From the NCBI RefSeq assembly GCF_036898095.1, contig NC_090725.1, positions 211,795,468 through 211,859,467 on the forward strand: DNA of 64,000 nucleotides. The letters are read 5' to 3'. Origin of the DNA: Palaemon carinicauda. Taxonomy: Eukaryota; Arthropoda; Malacostraca; Decapoda; Palaemonidae. Within the stretch, counting starts at the first letter, position 1. Each line of letters begins with the position of its first letter. The translations under genes were made by a program, and so were the position numbers. Under the pieces are notes generated by a model. It did not search any database, was not told where the DNA came from, and saw nothing but the letters and a program-made list of their open reading frames with translations. This document shows positions 1 through 10,732 of the stretch, one piece after another.

Positions 1-615
1 CGTTGGAGTTGTCACTCCTCATATGAAGTTATGAGCTTACTTGCCCCCAGTCAGAAGTTAGACCTCCTCCTTGGAACAGTGTTCGCGTCCTTTAATCTTT
101 AAGGCAACAGATCGCCACCTCACTTTGAAGACAGTTTTCCTACTCGCTTTGGCTTTGGCCAAGAGGAGGTAATACTTGGCTTAATCCCTGAGTTTATAGC
201 TAAGACTCAAAATCTGGGAGTAGCGGATCATAGATTTGGGCCCTTCCAGATTGGGAGTCTTTGTTCCGTAACTGATGACCCAAATCAACTGTTACTTTGC
301 CCCAGTGAGAGTTTGGGGTATTACCTTAAGCACACCGTAGCAGCTCGCCCCCTAGTGTTATCACTCTTCGTCAGCATGGGGAAGGTCAAAAGGAGGGTCA
401 TGAAGAACACCATCTCAGCATGGATCCACATGGTCATTGACTATGCAGTGAATCCTGACCCTCCTGCTCGTTGACCTAGAGCTCATGACGTTAGGGGCAT
501 AAGTGCGTCCCTGGCATTTAAACGTAACTACCCTGTGATACAGGTATTACAAGCGGGTGTGTGGAAGCGTCAGATGACCTTTACCGCCCACTACCTGCCA
601 GACGTGAGCCAGTGA
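1..615 (+). pseudogene. D1: DIRS-type tyrosine recombinase, 3' end
   Basis: This is the C-terminal half of a DIRS-type retrotransposon tyrosine recombinase, which would insert the circular cDNA. Around 104-166 the sequence encodes ATDRHLTLKTVFLLALA, matching the box holding the first catalytic Arg (ALAKR). From 175 to 615 a second frame encodes IPEFIAKTQN, a LCPSESLGYYLK segment, the catalytic His-x-x-Arg (AHDVRG, His codon 484-486) and the catalytic Tyr (AHYLPDVSQ, Tyr codon 592-594), ending at TGA 613-615. It is broken by a frameshift between about 166 and 175 and by an in-frame TGA at 472-474. The 5' part of the element lies outside the window. The family call rests on the same motifs in the better preserved D4 copy. 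Confidence 0.85.
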
Positions 616-941
616 AGAATGGAGACGTTCTCCATTGGTCCTGTGGTGGCTGCACAACAGGTGGTTTAAAAGGCCTCAGGCTCCTTGATGGACAAGTAGC
701 AGATGGTTGAGGGCATAGGTTAGCAGGGATTAGTCGGGGATGAATGTGTATGAATGAGAGGCTCTTTCTTTCATTCTCTCCTTTCTTGGGCAACAGCCCC
801 ATGGGTCCTCTGCAAGCTGGCCTCACCTATCTGCTGGTTACTTCCCTTGTGTAACCTAGTATAGAATTAATACTTGTTTACGTCTCCGATACTCCCCGCG
901 AGGTGGGTTTGGGAAACGTTTATATTTAATGCTAAGATTCT
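616..941 (+). mobile_element. Probable 3' non-coding tail of D1
   Basis: No coding potential is seen. The stretch directly follows the recombinase stop codon and ends where a LINE (ATT)n tail begins, so it is most simply the 3' untranslated part of the DIRS-type element. The element's terminal repeat was not identified. Confidence 0.45.
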
Positions 942-946
942 ATTTA

Positions 947-983
<37 letters not shown>

Positions 984-1501
984 TATCATTATTATTGCTA
1001 GTTAAGCTACAACCCTAGTTGGAAAAGCAAGATGCTATAAGCCCAAGAGCTCCAACAGGGAAAAATAGCCCAGTGAGGAAAGGAAATAAGTAAATAAATA
1101 AATGATCTGAGAAATGATTAACAATTGTAATAAAATATTTTAGAATAGTAACAACAACAAAGCATATTTCATAAATAAACTATAAACAGACTTATATCAG
1201 CCTGTTCAACATAAAAATATTTGTTGCAAGTTTGAACTACTGAAGTTCTATTGATTCAACTACACGATTAGGACGATCATTCCACAGCTTGGTCACAGCT
1301 GGAATAAAACTTCTAGAATAGTGTGTAGTATTGATCCTCATGATGGAGAAAGCTTAACTATAAGAATTAACTGCATGCCTAGTATTATGAAGAGGATATG
1401 AACTGTCCAGGAAGATCTGAGTGTAAAGGATGATCAGAATTATGAAAAATCTTATGCAACATTCGTAACAAACTAATTGAACGACGGTGCCAGAAATTAT
1501 C

Positions 1502-1502
<1 letters not shown>
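942..1502 (-). mobile_element. LINE copy A, 3' fragment
   Basis: This is a 5'-truncated 3' end of a non-LTR retrotransposon in minus orientation. The (ATT)n/(ATC)n run at 944-998 is its 3' tail. It is followed by a 3' UTR containing the shared segment about 1010-1085 (plus-strand text gctacaaccctagttggaaa). The same sequence recurs in order in copy B from 1540 on, with many single-base differences, so this is an independent diverged copy. It stops at 1500, directly against the tail of copy B. No ORF remains. Confidence 0.8.
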
Positions 1503-1537
<35 letters not shown>

Positions 1538-1872
1538 TGCTACTAGCTAAGCTACAGCCCTAGTTAGAAAAGCAAGATGCTATAAGCCCAAGAGCTCCTA
1601 CAGGGAATAATAGCCCAGTGAGGAAAGGAATTAAGGAAATAAATAAACGATATAGGAAATAATGAAAATTAGAATAAAATATTTTCAAAACATTAACAAC
1701 ATTAAAACAGATATTTGATATATAAACTATAGAAAGACTTATGTAAGCCTTTTCAACAAAAAAACATTTGCTGCAAGTTTTAACTTTTGAAGTTCTTCTG
1801 ATTTAACTACCCGATTAGGGGGATCATTCCACAACTTCATCACAGCTGGAATAAAACTTCTAGAGTATTTTG

Positions 1873-2594
1873 CAGGGCTGGGGAGTCGGAGTCGAGGAGT
1901 CGGAGTCGGAGTCGAGGCCAATTTATGGACTAGGGGAGTCGGAGTCAGTAAAATTCCACCGACTCCGACTCAGACTCCTCAAAAATGAAATTTTTGCGCT
2001 AGAGAAATACAGTATTCTCTTTTTTCAAAGTCGCTCAAAAAACGTTTCATATTAACACCCTCTCGAATAAAGGCAGTCACTGGGAAACGCATATAGCTCC
2101 TGCCATCTCTCATTCATAAGCCAAACCAAAACAATAATATTATACATGCGATCAGCTGTTCTCTCCACGCACGAGTCTCTGGACATTAAAGTTTATTTCA
2201 TGATTAACTCTTCATTTAATCACCATTAGCCATTTAAAAGGTAGGAGTTGTTACTGATTCATAGTTTTATGCAGCACGTATATGAATAATCTTAGAATTA
2301 AGTCATTATTTATATGTAAACATCTCGAAATGACGGGTGTTTTGATTACAGTTTCGTGTAACCTAGGAAAAGCTGAATCCAAGAAATTATGTGAAATGTT
2401 TTCAATAAAACAATTACTTACTAGGCTAGTAGGCTAGTAATGATGAAATGCTATTTTGACTAATAGGCAACATAAAATAAGAAAATTATATAAAAATATT
2501 TAATTCTTATTTTTTTTAAATTGGAGTCGGAGTCGGTTCTAAAAAATTATAGGAGTCGGAGTTGGATGTTCAGAGTCCCGACTCCCCAGCCCTG
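1873..2594. mobile_element. hAT-type MITE inserted in LINE copy B
   Basis: This 722-bp non-autonomous DNA transposon has terminal inverted repeats beginning CAGGGCTGGGGAGTCGGAGT and ending in the inverse (actccccagccctg). The 8-bp flanks are gtattttg (1865-1872) and gtattgtg (2595-2602), a 7/8 target-site duplication, as expected for hAT transposons. The subterminal parts are GAGTCG-rich, and the interior is AT-rich without coding potential. Removing it restores the LINE 3' UTR as seen in copy A, so it landed after the LINE. Confidence 0.85.
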
Positions 2595-2637
2595 GTATTG
2601 TGTAGTATTGAGCCTCATAATGAAGAAGGCCTGAGTA

Positions 2638-4064
2638 TTATGAACAGGAGTACCTAGTATTATGAACAGGATGGAACTGTCCAGGAAGATCTGAATGTAA
2701 AGGATGATCAGAATTATAAAAAATCTTATGCAACATGCATAATGAACTAATTGAACGACGATGCCAGAGATTATCTAGATCAGGAATAAGTAATTTAATA
2801 GACCGTAAGTTCCTGTCCATCAAATAAAGATGAGAATCAGCAGCTGGAGACCAGACAGGAGAATAATACTCGAAACAAGGTAAAATGAAATAATTAAAAC
2901 ACTTCTTCAGAATAGCTTGATCACCAAAAATCTTGAAAGACTTTCTCAATAAGCCAATTTTTTGTGCAATTGAAGAAGACATAGATCTAATGTGTTTCTC
3001 ATAAGTAAATTTGCTGTCGAGAATCAATCCTAAAATTTTAAAAGTCATACAAAGTTAAGAATCATTATCAGTGCTGAGATCCAGATGTTGAGGAGCCACA
3101 ATCCTTGACCTACTTACAATCATACTTTGAGTTTTGTTACGATTCAACTTCATACCCCATAATTAGCACCATGCACTAGTTTTAGCTAGATCTCTGTTGA
3201 TGGATTCAGCAACCCCAGATCTACATTCAGGAGAATGAATTGATGCAAAGAGAGTAGCATCATCTGCATATGCAACAAACTTGTTTTCTAGACCAAACCA
3301 CACCGGATGTTGAGGAGCCACAATCCTTGACCTACTTACAATCATACTTTGAGTTTTGTTACGATTCAACTTCATACCCCATAATTAGCACCATGCACTA
3401 ATTTTAGCGAGATCTCTGTTAATGGATTCAGCAACCCCAGATCTACATTCAGGAGAATGAATTGATGCAAAGAGAGTAGCATCATCTGCATATGCAACAA
3501 GCTTGTTTTCTAGACCAAACCACATGTCATGTGTATATAGTATGAAAAGTAATGGGCCAAGAACACTACCCTGAGGAATATCAGGTATCACATTCCCGTA
3601 TTCACTATGGTACCCATCAACAATTCTTTGTGATCTATTACTTAAAAATTCAATAATGATGCTAAGAAATGACCCACCCACTCCCAACTGTTTGAGTTTC
3701 AAAACAAGGGCCTCATGATTAATACGGTCAAAGGCAGCATTAAAATCAAGGCCAATCATACAAACTTCCTGACCACAATCAAGGGATTTTTGTACAGCAT
3801 TGGAGATTGTAAGAAGGGCATCACATGCTCCAAGGCCTTTACAAAAACCAAATTGCAAACTAGGGAGTAGATTATTACCTTCAGCAAACCTATTAAGATA
3901 TTTTTGCTGAAAGATGTTAAATTTTTTTTAGATAATATGTGAGTTATGGAAATTGGGTGGTAATCAGTTGGACTTGAGCTACCACAAACACCTTTACATA
4001 GTGGAGTAACATTACCAATTCTCCAACAAGTGCTAAAAGCTTCTCTTCTTGCTAACTTGGGCAA
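2638..4064 (-). pseudogene. LINE copy B reverse transcriptase
   Basis: This is the broken RT domain of LINE copy B. Reading down from 4064, motifs include CWRIGNVTPL, FGFCKGLGACDALLTIS, MIGLDFNAAFDRINH (catalytic motif A Asp), PQGSVLGPLLF, and YADDATLF (motif C, inside 3385-3858). A 222-bp in-frame tandem duplication (units 3085-3306 and 3307-3528) repeats the YADD region, so a second YADDATLF occurs downstream within 3163-3375. The post-RT part (2638-3048) shows LGLILDSKFTYEKHI and YFILPCFEYYSPVW, typical of non-LTR elements. Stops and frame changes mean it cannot make a full RT. Confidence 0.8.
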
Positions 4065-4353
4065 AATAACAGATAACTTTGGAGCTAAGAAATCTGCAGT
4101 CTATATAAAAACAAAGGAAAAATAACATTTGGGTCCACACCTCCTTAAGCATCAAGGTCCATCAAGAGAGCTTTAATTTCACAAGATCGAAAAGCTAAAC
4201 TAGTTAGTTTAGCCTCAGGCAAACAGGAATGAGGAACTTTGAGTTTCTCATTACTCTGCTTGCTGTCAAACACATTCACCAAAAGGGTTGCCTTTTCCTT
4301 TGGACAGTGAGTGACAGAGCCATCTGGTTTAAGTAATGGAGGAACTGTTGCAT

Positions 4354-5174
4354 CTACACCAAAGAGTGCAGATTTAAGGGTAATCCACCACTTATGCCCT
4401 TGGTTGTACTAGAAAGGGTTTCTTTTATGGTTAAATTGTATTCTTTTTTAGTTGAAGCATAAACATTCTGAGCAAGAGCACTAAGCTGAGTATAGTTATT
4501 CCAGGTCAAATCTGATCTGGTGCCCTTCCAAAGATGATAGGCCTCCTGCTTCTCCAAATAAGCATGTCTATAATCATCATTGAACCATGGTTTGCCTTCA
4601 CTCGGTACCTTAGTACACGAGAAGGGATACGCCTATCAATTATGCTGACTAGACTCTCATTCAAAGGGACTACAGGATCAACACTACTATACAATTGTAA
4701 CCAATTCAAGCCCAAAAGATAATGTAAAATCCCATTCCAGTCTGCTTGAGATTTCATATAAATCTTACATGAGTAGGATACATCAGGGACAGGGGGCTCA
4801 GTCTTCACTACTAATGAAATCAAGGCATGATCAGATGTCTCAACTAGAGAACCAACCTTACTTGTTATAACGCCAGGGGTGTCGGTGTATATGAGCTCTA
4901 AGCAGTTAACAGACCTGTGAGTAGCTTCACTTACAATTTGCTCACAGCCTGATTCAGAGGCTAAGTCTAAAGCTCTTAAGCCATGGCGATCGGTAGGAGA
5001 AATGGAATTTAACCACACTATGGTGAGCATTGAAATCACCAACAAAGACAAAAGAGGCTTTTCTATCATATTCTTGTATCTTAGCCCTGATGGTAAGAAG
5101 ACAATCGAAGATAGAATCATCCTTGTCAGGATTCTGGTAGATCGAACACAAATAGAAGTTGTTATGCCTGCCAC
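4354..5174 (-). pseudogene. LINE copy B AP-type endonuclease
   Basis: This is the endonuclease part of LINE copy B, which would nick target DNA. Minus-strand frames give FVFVGDFNAHH (catalytic GDFNAHH) near 5030. After a frame change they give LRALDLASESGCEQIV, LIYTDTPG and SDHALISLVV, a typical C-terminal endonuclease block with the S-D-H signature. A linker before the RT (WNGILHYLLGLNW, VPLNESLVSIID) follows. At least one frameshift separates the GDFNAHH segment from the rest. Confidence 0.75.
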
Positions 5175-5239
5175 AAACTTTTATTACCCGAATCTCATGA
5201 CATCCACATTCATAGCAGGACCTTTGAGAAGCAGGGTAC

Positions 5240-7110
5240 TCAGTTCTAATATTCCTAGATCAGGAATAAGAAACCTAATAGACTGTATGTTGCTCTCCAA
5301 CAAATTAAAATGAGAATCAGCAGCCGAAGACCAGACAGGAGAACAATACTCTAAACAAGGTAGAATGAAAGAATTAAAACACTTCTTCAGAATAGATTGA
5401 TCACCAAAAATCTTAAAAGAATTTCTTAATAAGCCAATTTTTTTGTGTAGTGGAAGAAGACAGAGACCTAAGTAAATTTTCTGTCAATAATCACACCTAA
5501 AATTTTAAAATAGTCATACACCGTTAAAGAAACATTATCAATGCAGAGATCCGGATGTTGAGGAGCCACTGTCCTTGACCTGCTTATAATCATACTTTGA
5601 GTTTTATTAGGATTCAACTTTATGCCCCGTAATTTGCAGCATGCACTAATTTTAGGTAGCTCTCTATTGAAGGATTCAGCAACCCCAGGTCTACATTCAG
5701 GAGATGGAATACATGCAAAGAGTGTAGCATCATCTGCATATGGAACAAGTTTGTTTTCAAGGGTCAGCCACATGTCATGTGTATATAGTGTGAAAAGTAA
5801 TGGGCTAGGAACACTACCCTGAGGAACACTGGATATCACATTCCTCTATTCACTATGATGCTCATCAACAACAACTCTTTGCGATCTATTGCTTAAAAAT
5901 CTAATAATAATGTTAAGAAACGACCCACCCTCTCCCAACTATTTGAGTTTGAAAACAAGGGCATTATGATTAACATGGTCAAAGGTAGCTCTAAAATCAA
6001 GGCCAATCATATGAACTTCCTGACCACAACCAAGGGATTTCTGCACAGCATTGGAGATTGTAAGAATGGCATCACATGCTCCAAGGCCTTTACAAAAACC
6101 AAATTGCAAAATTGGGAACAGATGATTACCTTCAGCTAACCTATAAAGACCTTTTGCCAAAAGACGTTAAAAAACTTTAGATAATATGGGAGTTACGGAA
6201 ATTGGGTGGTAATCAGTTGGACTTGAGCTACCACAAACACAATTACATAGTGGAGTAACATTACCTATTCTCCAACAAGTGCTAAAAGCTCCTCTTCTTG
6301 CTAACTTATGCAAAATAACAGATAACTTTGGAGCTAAGAAATCTGCATTTTTTATAAAAAAAAAAAAAACAAAGGAAAAATACTATTTGGGTCTACACTT
6401 CCATAGGCATCAAGGTCCATCACGAGATCGAAAAGCTAAATTAATTAGTTTAACCTCGGGAAAACAGGAATGAGCCAGATAAAGTTTGTCATTAGTCTGC
6501 ATACTATCAAACACATCAGTCAAAAGGGTTGCCTTTTCCTTTGGAAAGTGAGTGACAGAGCCATCTAGTTTAAGTAACTGAGGAACTGTTGCATCTACAC
6601 CAAAGAGTGCAGATTTAAGGGTAGTCCACCACTTATGTTCCTGGGTTATACCAGAAAAGGTTTCTTTTATGGTTAAATTGTATTCTTATTCAGTTGAAGC
6701 AAAAACTCTCTTAGCAAAAGCTGTAAGCTGAGTGTAGTTCTCCCAAGTCAAATCTTCTCTGTTAACCTTTCAAAGATGATAGATCTCCTGCTTCTCTAAG
6801 TAAGCATATCTACAATCTTCGTTGAACCATGGTTTGTCCTTCACTCGGTACCTCAGCACACGAAAAAGGATATGCCTATCAATTTTGTTGATTAGATTCT
6901 CATTCAAAGGGACAACAGGATCAATATTACTATACAATTGTGACCAATTCAAGCCTTAAAGATCACTCAAAATCCCATTCCAGTCTGCTTGAGATTTCAT
7001 TCAAGTCTTACATGAGGATACATCAGAGACAGGCTGCTTAGTCTTCACTACTAATGAAATCAAGGCATGATTAGATGTCTCAACTGGAGAACCAACCTTA
7101 CTTGTTATAA
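5240..7110 (-). mobile_element. LINE copy C, same family as copy B
   Basis: This is a second copy of the LINE family in the same orientation, truncated at both ends. It begins on the minus strand at about 7110 inside the endonuclease (SNHALISLVVKT), continues through the linker (6770-6952: PVVPLNENLINKID) and RT, and stops near 5250 without the 3' UTR or (ATT)n tail. The point-by-point order equals copy B with frequent substitutions. The lost 3' UTR and direct abutment on copy B suggest recombination or deletion between tandem copies. Confidence 0.8.
5468..6160 (-). pseudogene. LINE copy C reverse transcriptase
   Basis: Broken RT domain of LINE copy C. One minus-strand segment (6160-5939) carries FGFCKGLGACDAILTIS and MIGLDFRATFDHVNH. 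The next (5839-5468) carries PQGSVPSPLLFTLYTHDMW and YADDATLFACI, and ends in the post-RT motif LGVIIDRKFT. The motif between them is lost to stops. Unlike copy B, the YADD region is present once, so the duplication in B is private to B. Confidence 0.75.
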
Positions 7111-7669
7111 TGCCAGGGAAAATCTTACCTAGATGGACACATTGCTAGTATCACGCACACAGGTTATGCAAGTCGCTATCTGTGCATAGCGCAAGGTTTT
7201 AACAAGGTGTCGGTTTCTCTCAGTTATGTGTCTAGCCCATATGAGAAAACCTCGGGCCAAAAACCAAGCCAGTTAGTCGGACTTCCACCCTCCTATTAGG
7301 TGAGTCATCCCTATAAATAGAGTAGGATTTATATTAGTGTCAGAGCAAATAACAAATTTGAAAGTAATTTGTATTTTTTCTTATGATACAAACCTGTAGC
7401 TATTTATACAAATTGTCCTCCAGCCCCTGTCCCCCTTGTAAGTTTTGCCTGTAATCAAGAGTGGTTCGGAAACAATGTTGTGTGAGTGAGAGGGGTAGTT
7501 GTCATCTCCCTCTACCCCTCACTAGCCCCCCCTGCTAACTAACGGGTTTGGTAGTTGCCACCTCGCTTAAAAGTCTTAATGCCTAGTCTTCCAGCTTCGC
7601 TGAAAGATAATCCTTATAAATAGCTACAGGTTTGTATCATTAGAAAAAAATATAAATTACACAAATATG
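7111..7669. repeat. Inverted-repeat element, family shared with 45109-45453
   Basis: A left arm at about 7352-7408 (aagtaatttgtattttttct, then gatacaaacctgtagctatt) is matched by its reverse complement at 7615-7669, enclosing about 206 bp of pyrimidine-rich DNA. The arm start resembles the arm at 45109-45168. Upstream, 7111-7350 has no gene; its aaggtgtcggt segment recurs near 24900. It could be a MITE or a relic of DIRS-type terminal repeats. No target duplication was identified. Confidence 0.55.
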
Positions 7670-8110
7670 TCATTTTGGGGAAGGTGCTGTGTGGTCTTCA
7701 AGGAATTTCTGTGAAAGGCTTGGAGAGGGAATCTAATGCAACATAATCACCAAAGAAATATTGTTTCCCCTGCTCTAGGGTCAGTGTATCAATGAGCAAA
7801 TCAGGGACTCGGTGTGTATAAGGGAGACCCATAAGTTTATTTTAGCTTGCCACTGCCCCTTAGTTGCTTTAGATTGTCTTCTATAAGTGATGTCTTGCAC
7901 AGCATTCTAGAAAGGAACCATCCTCTCAGTTATAGCTGGCATCCCTTCAATTAAAGGTATACAAACAATGCTCTACTCTCCTGCACAAGGCTAGAGAGGA
8001 AAAATGGTTCTGGAGACCATACATCAACTCCCCAACTTCATCAAAACTGATTTTTGGGGTTAAAAGGGCTGTTGTCTCCAATGACATAGTACCAGAGTAT
8101 TGCCAGATTT
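7668..8110 (+). repeat. Dispersed repeat R1, copy 1
   Basis: Contains aaggtgctgtgtggtcttcaa, a conserved accaaagaaatattgt block near 7750, a cagtgtatcaa block, and taagtgatgtcttgcac near 7885. The same blocks occur in the same order at 24190-24480 and, inverted, at 32345-31860. No coding potential. Nature unknown. Confidence 0.6.
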
Positions 8111-8284
8111 TCAAATTTGATGTCATCGAATGACAAATCTGTGTAATTGTGCATAAAATTATTAGATTTGGGCCAAAATGTGGATCCATTACAGGATTGC
8201 CCAGGTTTAATTCCCAAATCGCCTTTCCTTTTCTACATCCATGACAGAAGCCCTCTGCTGCATCTCCCCCCACTACTGAGGCTT

Positions 8285-8805
8285 CATTTCTTGAGTCCTT
8301 TGACTGGCCAGATATTGCTACATTGGATCCTTCTCAGGTTTTAACTTATTTCTCCTTAGCTTACACATTCACCAAATACTGTAGTTTGGCCTATTTACAC
8401 ATTCTCCTCTTTCCTCATATACCTGACAACACTAAGCTAACCAAACAGTTCTTCACTCAAGGTTTTAACTTCTGGACTGTAATTATTCAGTAGCTACTTT
8501 CCACTTTGTAAGGGTAGAAGAGACACTTGAAGTGAGGTAAGCACCTCTTCTAGAAGGCCAATCCAAAATCAAACCATTGTCCTCTAGTCTTGGGTAGTAC
8601 CATAGAATATGTACTATAGTCTTTCAATGTCTTGGGTTAGAGTTCTCTTGCTTGAGGGTACACTTAAGCATATTATTCTATCTGTTTCTTTATTTTATTT
8701 CCTTGCTGGGCTATTTTCCTTGTTGGAGCTCTTGGGCTTGTAGCATCCTGCTTTCCCAACTAGGGTTATACCATAGCTAGTAATAATGCTAATAACAACT
8801 GGGAA
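8285..8805 (+). repeat. SINE-like or LINE 3'-UTR repeat with LINE tail
   Basis: A roughly 500-bp sequence beginning around tttgactggccagatattgc and ending in a taataatgctaataac tail. A second copy, about as diverged, lies at 52780-53292. Its last ~110 bp (from about 8690: ttgctgggctattttccttg, then ttgggcttgtagcatcctgc) is the reverse complement of the 3' end of the LINE copies at 942-1100 and 1503-1640, while the upstream body is different. It may be a SINE using the LINE tail or the 3' UTR of a related LINE. Confidence 0.6.
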
Positions 8806-9104
8806 CCTGAAGGTTCAGCCACAGCTGAATCCCTAGAACCAGAAGGAAGAGACCCCATTGCAGCTTTCCTTGGAATCTGATAAGCCAAAGGCCCAGCCAC
8901 AGCCGAATCCTGAGGCTGGAGTGGAAAGGAAGTAGAATGCAGGTCAACAGTACCTAAAGTGGGCTGGCCATAGAGGGATTGGATCAATGAATCTATTATT
9001 ATAGCTATCATCTCATAGTCATATACACAATTGAAGGAGAGCGGGAACAACTCCTTCCAAAGATATTTAGTATTCCATTGCATTCCTTTAGGTGAGAATA
9101 CCAT
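8806..9104 (-). pseudogene. Retroelement gag-like fragment with 25-residue repeats
   Basis: A minus-strand open stretch encodes two degenerate copies of a repeat of the style DSAVAGP-x-x-x-QIPRKAAMGS then DSAVAEPSGSQL. The same repeat is seen in plus orientation at 28620-28860, inside the decayed DIRS-type element D2. The N-terminal part (MVFSPKGMQWNTKYLWKELF) is not recognised. The frame runs into the SINE-like tail at its end, so it is a relic, not a gene. Confidence 0.45.
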
Positions 9105-9434
9105 CTCATTAATAGGTTTTCATTTTAACCCTCCAAGTACATGGTAATCTAGGTTATGAAACTTCTAAAATACAGCAAAATAACAAGACTATTCCTATCT
9201 CTAGCCTAACCTTGCCAAGGTTATCACTAATAAGCTGCTATTGAGAAACACTTGGTTTGGAATTCCACTAATCTTCAGCTAGTAAAGTAAATGCAGTTAC
9301 AATTTAATGTAATAATGTTTTCTGTGCAACCCAATAGACAACCTCAAATGAGGTTATGTTAGCCTAAATGTATTTTCAATGTCACAAAGTTAACCTTCTT
9401 CCGTGTACAAATTTTCTTTTCTTGCCATTTTGTT

Positions 9435-9436
<2 letters not shown>

Positions 9437-9491
<55 letters not shown>
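9437..9491. repeat. (AT)n microsatellite
   Basis: About 27 AT units with one interruption near 9491. Both strands translate as Tyr-Ile repeats, which are not genes. Confidence 0.95.
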
Positions 9492-9500
<9 letters not shown>

Positions 9501-9514
9501 GACACATACACACA

Positions 9515-10232
9515 CAGGCCATCACTAATCCGGCAACTTTGGGACCGGGAAGGTGCCGGATTATCCATTTTTTCTGGATTATGCATATATTGCAGTATAG
9601 GTAGTCATTGACTTACGACCGATATAAGGACTGGTGCGCGTCGTAAGTCAAGAATGTGAAGTTTCCGTAGATTTATTATAATGCGTCATTATTCGGCAAT
9701 CATCTAAGTCATATTTTATCAATATTTTCTTACTGTATATCATTATTCCATTTTCTTGTTTAATATGATATCATATGCTCTATTAAAGCATTTTTGTACT
9801 CTATTTTCAATTTTGGAGGAATTTTAAACATCAAGACTTACTATTTTGCTTATCTTTACTTATGATGAGCTGATCGGAAGGTCTCTCTACAGTATCGAAA
9901 AATTGCTCACTTACGAGTGGTGTATTTTATATATAATTTCTTAATTCATTTAAAATATCTTCATGATGAATATTACATCAGCACCACTATGTTACAGGAT
10001 ATCACAGTTTTCATACAGTTTGTTTGTATTCATTATTATTATTTATCATCGGAACACCTCACTCTTTCTGTGTGAGACTTAGTGTGTGAGACAATGTGTG
10101 TGCGGCTGCGTACAGGTTGTTCATTTTTAAAGCTTCATACAGTATTTAATTTTCTATTCATTATTAAGCTTTTGTATTTCATTATGCTTTATTGTGGTTT
10201 ATTAAAGCATGTTTGTATTATTCATGTGTTTT
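9515..10232. other. Non-coding stretch with two transposon-like ends
   Basis: Two sequences resembling termini of TA-inserting DNA transposons sit in tandem: caggccatcactaatccggc at about 9515 (repeated in part as ggtgccggattatcc), and cagtataggtagtcattgac followed by ttacgaccgatata from about 9592. No matching inverted end is seen before the assembly gap. The rest (9660-10232) is AT-rich with no recognised gene. Confidence 0.4.
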
Positions 10233-10732
10233 NNNNNNNNNNNNNNNNNNNNNNNNNNNNNNNNNNNNNNNNNNNNNNNNNNNNNNNNNNNNNNNNNNNN
10301 NNNNNNNNNNNNNNNNNNNNNNNNNNNNNNNNNNNNNNNNNNNNNNNNNNNNNNNNNNNNNNNNNNNNNNNNNNNNNNNNNNNNNNNNNNNNNNNNNNNN
10401 NNNNNNNNNNNNNNNNNNNNNNNNNNNNNNNNNNNNNNNNNNNNNNNNNNNNNNNNNNNNNNNNNNNNNNNNNNNNNNNNNNNNNNNNNNNNNNNNNNNN
10501 NNNNNNNNNNNNNNNNNNNNNNNNNNNNNNNNNNNNNNNNNNNNNNNNNNNNNNNNNNNNNNNNNNNNNNNNNNNNNNNNNNNNNNNNNNNNNNNNNNNN
10601 NNNNNNNNNNNNNNNNNNNNNNNNNNNNNNNNNNNNNNNNNNNNNNNNNNNNNNNNNNNNNNNNNNNNNNNNNNNNNNNNNNNNNNNNNNNNNNNNNNNN
10701 NNNNNNNNNNNNNNNNNNNNNNNNNNNNNNNN
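10233..10732. other. Assembly gap (500 N)
   Basis: Exactly 500 unknown bases, a conventional scaffold-gap length, so the true size is unknown. Upstream TRMT1 exons could be hidden here. Confidence 0.99.

Larger units (their letters stand above)
1503..5230 (-). mobile_element. LINE copy B (APE endonuclease plus RT, Jockey-like)
   Basis: This is a non-LTR retrotransposon on the minus strand, read from about 5230 down to the (ATT)n tail at 1503-1540. The order on the minus strand is endonuclease (GDFNAHH), RT (PQGSVLGPLLF, YADDATLF), a post-RT region and a long 3' UTR. A 722-bp hAT-type MITE interrupts the 3' UTR. It is damaged by stops, frameshifts and an in-frame 222-bp duplication. The Jockey-superfamily assignment is from motif style only. 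The 5' end near 5215-5250 abuts copy C rather than unique sequence. Confidence 0.8.
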
